44,699 bases of DNA from Chara braunii (Eukaryota; Streptophyta; Charophyceae; Charales; Characeae), in the NCBI GenBank assembly GCA_003427395.1, contig BFEA01000167.1, positions 274,399-319,097 on the forward strand, given 5' to 3'. The notes under the pieces were generated by a model. It was not told the DNA's origin and ran no database searches. It saw only the letters and a program-made list of their open reading frames with translations. Of the stretch, positions 44,029 through 44,699 are shown in pieces (position 1 is the stretch's first letter; the number at the start of each line of letters is the position of its first letter). Made by a program: the position numbers and the translations under genes.

Positions 44029-44699
44029 TACATGTTACTTTCAACCGCTTCAGGTCCCCACCAAATGGTCGGATGGGGGTACCCGAAACCCCGTTCAGAA
44101 GCTTCAGCCACCTGAGCGGTTTCAGGTCCCTACCCGAAATTCCTAAAATGACCTGAAGTGGTTGAAGTTTCTGAAAGGGGTTTCAGGTACCCGCATCCAA
44201 ATGGTTAGATGGAGGTACCCGAAACCCCTTTCAGAAGCTTCAGCCACTTCAACAGTTTCAGGTCTCCACCTGAAATTTTTGAAATGACTTGAAGTGGTGG
44301 AAGCTTCTGAAAGTGGTTTTAGGTACCCCCATCCAGATGGTTGGATGGGGGTACCCGAAACCCCTTTCGGAAGCTTCAGCCATTTCAGCGGTTTCAGGTC
44401 CCCACCTGAAATTCCTGAAATGACCTGAAGTGGTTGAAGCTTCTGAAAGCGGTTTCGGGTACCCCCATCCAAATGGTTGGATGGTGGTACTCGAAACCCC
44501 TTTCAGAAGCTTCAGCCACTGCAGCGGTTTCAGGCCCCCACCTGAAATTCCTGAAATGACCTGAAGTGGCCGAAGCTTCTGAAAGGGGTTTCAGGTGCCC
44601 CCATCCAAATGGTTGGATGGGGGTACCTGAAACCCCTTTCAGAAGCTTCAGCCACTTCAGCGGTTTCAGGTCCCCACTTGAAATTCCTGAAATGAGCGG
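44029..44699. repeat. Tandem satellite of ~135 bp units, each a near-perfect palindrome
   Basis: Cores CCAAATGG (or variants) lie at about 44062, 44197, 44332, 44467 and 44602, a regular 135 base period. In the clearest unit (44561-44660) two 48 base arms match at 46 positions around the loop ATGG. Arms contain GAAGCTTC, TTTCAGGT and GGTACC-like words; units are joined by CGGTTTCAGGTCCCCACCTG and AAATTCCTGAAATGAC. The array runs off the window end. Confidence 0.95.

Noticed and set aside
1-44699. CRISPR arrays, bacterial operons or phage genes
   Set aside because: No direct-repeat/spacer pattern; the tandem repeats seen are microsatellites, hairpin units and palindromic satellite, and coding features are retroelement or organellar.

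Overview
This is eukaryotic nuclear DNA, almost entirely repeat-derived. No bacterial-style operons, CRISPR arrays or complete intact protein genes were seen. The best clue to the host is a small mitochondrial insert (about 8218-8480) holding the C-terminus of NADH dehydrogenase subunit 3 (nad3), trnV(UAC) and a truncated trnD(GUC). The nad3 wording and standard genetic code look streptophyte-like. Together with a tRNA-Asp primer binding site and a plant-type Ty3/gypsy polymerase, this suggests a streptophyte; a charophyte alga such as Chara is my best guess, unverified.

Layout. (1) 1-1640: a short repeat, an ATT microsatellite and otherwise unassigned sequence. (2) About 1640-28250: what looks like one giant decayed Ty3/gypsy LTR retrotransposon. 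Two direct copies of a ~2.1 kb sequence (2514-4607 and 26094-28250) behave as LTRs. The first is followed by a tRNA-Asp primer binding site (4610-4626); the second is not. Between them, all on the + strand, lie two tandem copies of an unrecognised protein module (6035-6856, 7119-7876), gag (about 8181-10294, split by the mitochondrial insert), protease, reverse transcriptase, RNase H and integrase (10282-15090), a second different gag-like gene (15243-17338), and about 8.7 kb of non-coding DNA. The giant size, ORFs before gag and splice-acceptor-like tracts before each ORF recall Ogre/Tat elements. (3) 28251-36270: GC-richer DNA without genes but with a recurrent palindromic motif and two large fold-back repeats. 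(4) 36270-42500: minus-strand coding remnants (36671-37944 and about 41575-42133) of unknown function. (5) 43550-44699: a dispersed repeat also found at 35665-36080, then a tandem satellite whose ~135 bp unit contains a nearly perfect 100 bp palindrome; diverged copies lie at 23690-24345.

The retroelement proteins would have worked together in a normal LTR replication cycle (gag particle, protease maturation, tRNA-Asp-primed reverse transcription, integration). The copy is dead: the pol frame has many stops, and most fit C-to-T or G-to-A change, plus a few frameshifts. Everything else is tentative: no database search was possible, and organism, family and gene-order statements rest on recognition alone.
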